Positions 63,253-64,000 of a stretch of 64,000 nucleotides of DNA are shown here, one piece after another; the first letter of the stretch is position 1, and every line of letters starts with the position of its first letter. The notes beneath the pieces are model-generated. The model saw only the letters and a program-made list of their open reading frames with translations, ran no database searches and had not been told where the DNA came from. Source of the stretch: Ptiloglossa arizonensis (taxonomy: Eukaryota; Arthropoda; Insecta; Hymenoptera; Colletidae); the NCBI RefSeq assembly GCF_051014685.1, contig NC_135058.1:13642811-13706810 (forward strand). The letters are read 5' to 3'. A program made the position numbers and the translations under genes.

Positions 63253-64000
63253 CCCCAGGACTCCAACAGCCACCGCCTCATTAGTCACGCTGAATTCGTT
63301 TCAATTAAATTGCCCGATGCTTCATTAACCACGCACTGTAGCACCGAACGTTTGCGATATTCTGTTCAAGGACATTTCGTCACCTTGGTAATCTTCCAGT
63401 TAGCAAATGTTTGAAACATTGATCGCTACTGTGTCGTCCTGTGTGTTTCCAACAATCACTCGTACGTAACATAATTTATGCAAAAACCACTTAACGGTAC
63501 AGTGAGTCCTCGAGTTACGCGGTTGTACTCCATTTGTGTCTTTATCTACGTGTGTACACGTTGTGCGTGTATACGTATCGACAGATTGGGTAGAGTTCAA
63601 TTATCTTCAATTTTTTTTTTCAAAAAGGAGAATGTACGAATCTATTCAACTTTGATTAACTTTTAAAACGCTCTATCGTATTGTAACAATGTATTCCAGG
63701 GAGAACGAAAAGTTAATCCTGGAAAGAATTTTCAATCGTATTGGATCAGGAGGTAGAGTTAAATTTCGTAAGGCCTACGACTATGCAAAAGTTACTCGAC
63801 ACTGTCGACATTTTTCTTATCGCTGATACCGGACTATTTTTTATTCCAGACCGAACTTTTTTGTTTCTAGCAATACATCGTAAGTCGTGGGCATACTTTA
63901 TCATATTTTAGAGATTAACTCAACAACGTTAATAAATTGCAACATGAAATCTGGATTTCGTCCCGCCTTTCTATTTAATTCAACTCTAAATGTAATTCTT
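63253..64000. other. AT-rich non-coding stretch to the window end
   Basis: No gene, RNA or repeat was recognised. Confidence 0.5.

Overview
The window looks like 64 kb of non-coding nuclear DNA from an insect. A hymenopteran (bee or ant type) is my best guess, but only an inference. It rests on AT-rich DNA broken by patches rich in G, C and CpG, a decayed mariner transposase tail, a MITE-like repeat, many minisatellites, and spliceosomal signals around a very short exon. No complete protein-coding gene, rRNA, tRNA or CRISPR array could be recognised. The longest open frames (264, 198, 166, 159 and 131 codons) lie in GC-rich patches, in ordinary non-coding DNA or across repeats. They show no domain I know and I do not treat them as genes. 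The simplest reading is that the window lies in a very long intron, or between genes.

The best coding candidate is a 36-bp plus-strand micro-exon at 12696-12731. It has a CTAAC branch-point-like motif, a T-rich tract, TGCAG before it and AG/GTGAGT after it. If real, a plus-strand gene with large introns spans this region, and its other exons lie mostly outside the window. A possible 5' noncoding exon ends at a consensus donor at 55958/55959, but it is weakly supported.

Layout. 0-14 kb: AT-rich DNA with a 179-bp tandem duplication (4.8 kb), a G/A-rich degenerate repeat (6.6 kb), a GGT run (8.2 kb) and the micro-exon. 14-15.5 kb: a 446-bp MITE-like element with long inverted repeats, then a GC-rich patch. 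17-23 kb: a 10-bp minisatellite, GC-rich DNA and a short bipartite palindromic module (19.7 kb) that recurs at 44.7 kb. 26-28.5 kb: a GC-rich patch with a GGC run and a 30-bp minisatellite. 32-35 kb: 37-bp and 61-bp repeats and the mariner remnant. 38.3-41.3 kb: an old, decayed satellite with a basic unit near 220-240 bp. 43.8-44.8 kb: an 84-bp repeat next to a 24-bp satellite that has a 120-bp higher-order period. 49.5-50.8 kb: two separate tandem duplications of about 210 bp. 53.0-53.6 kb: a 15-bp minisatellite. 53.6-56.7 kb: a CpG-rich, purine/pyrimidine-rich, promoter-like stretch. 61-63.3 kb: a 34-bp repeat and a TA-rich microsatellite.

No operon or pathway can be described. What stands out is how many unrelated tandem repeat families sit in one 64-kb stretch. 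Several have periods divisible by three and so create long but probably false open frames.
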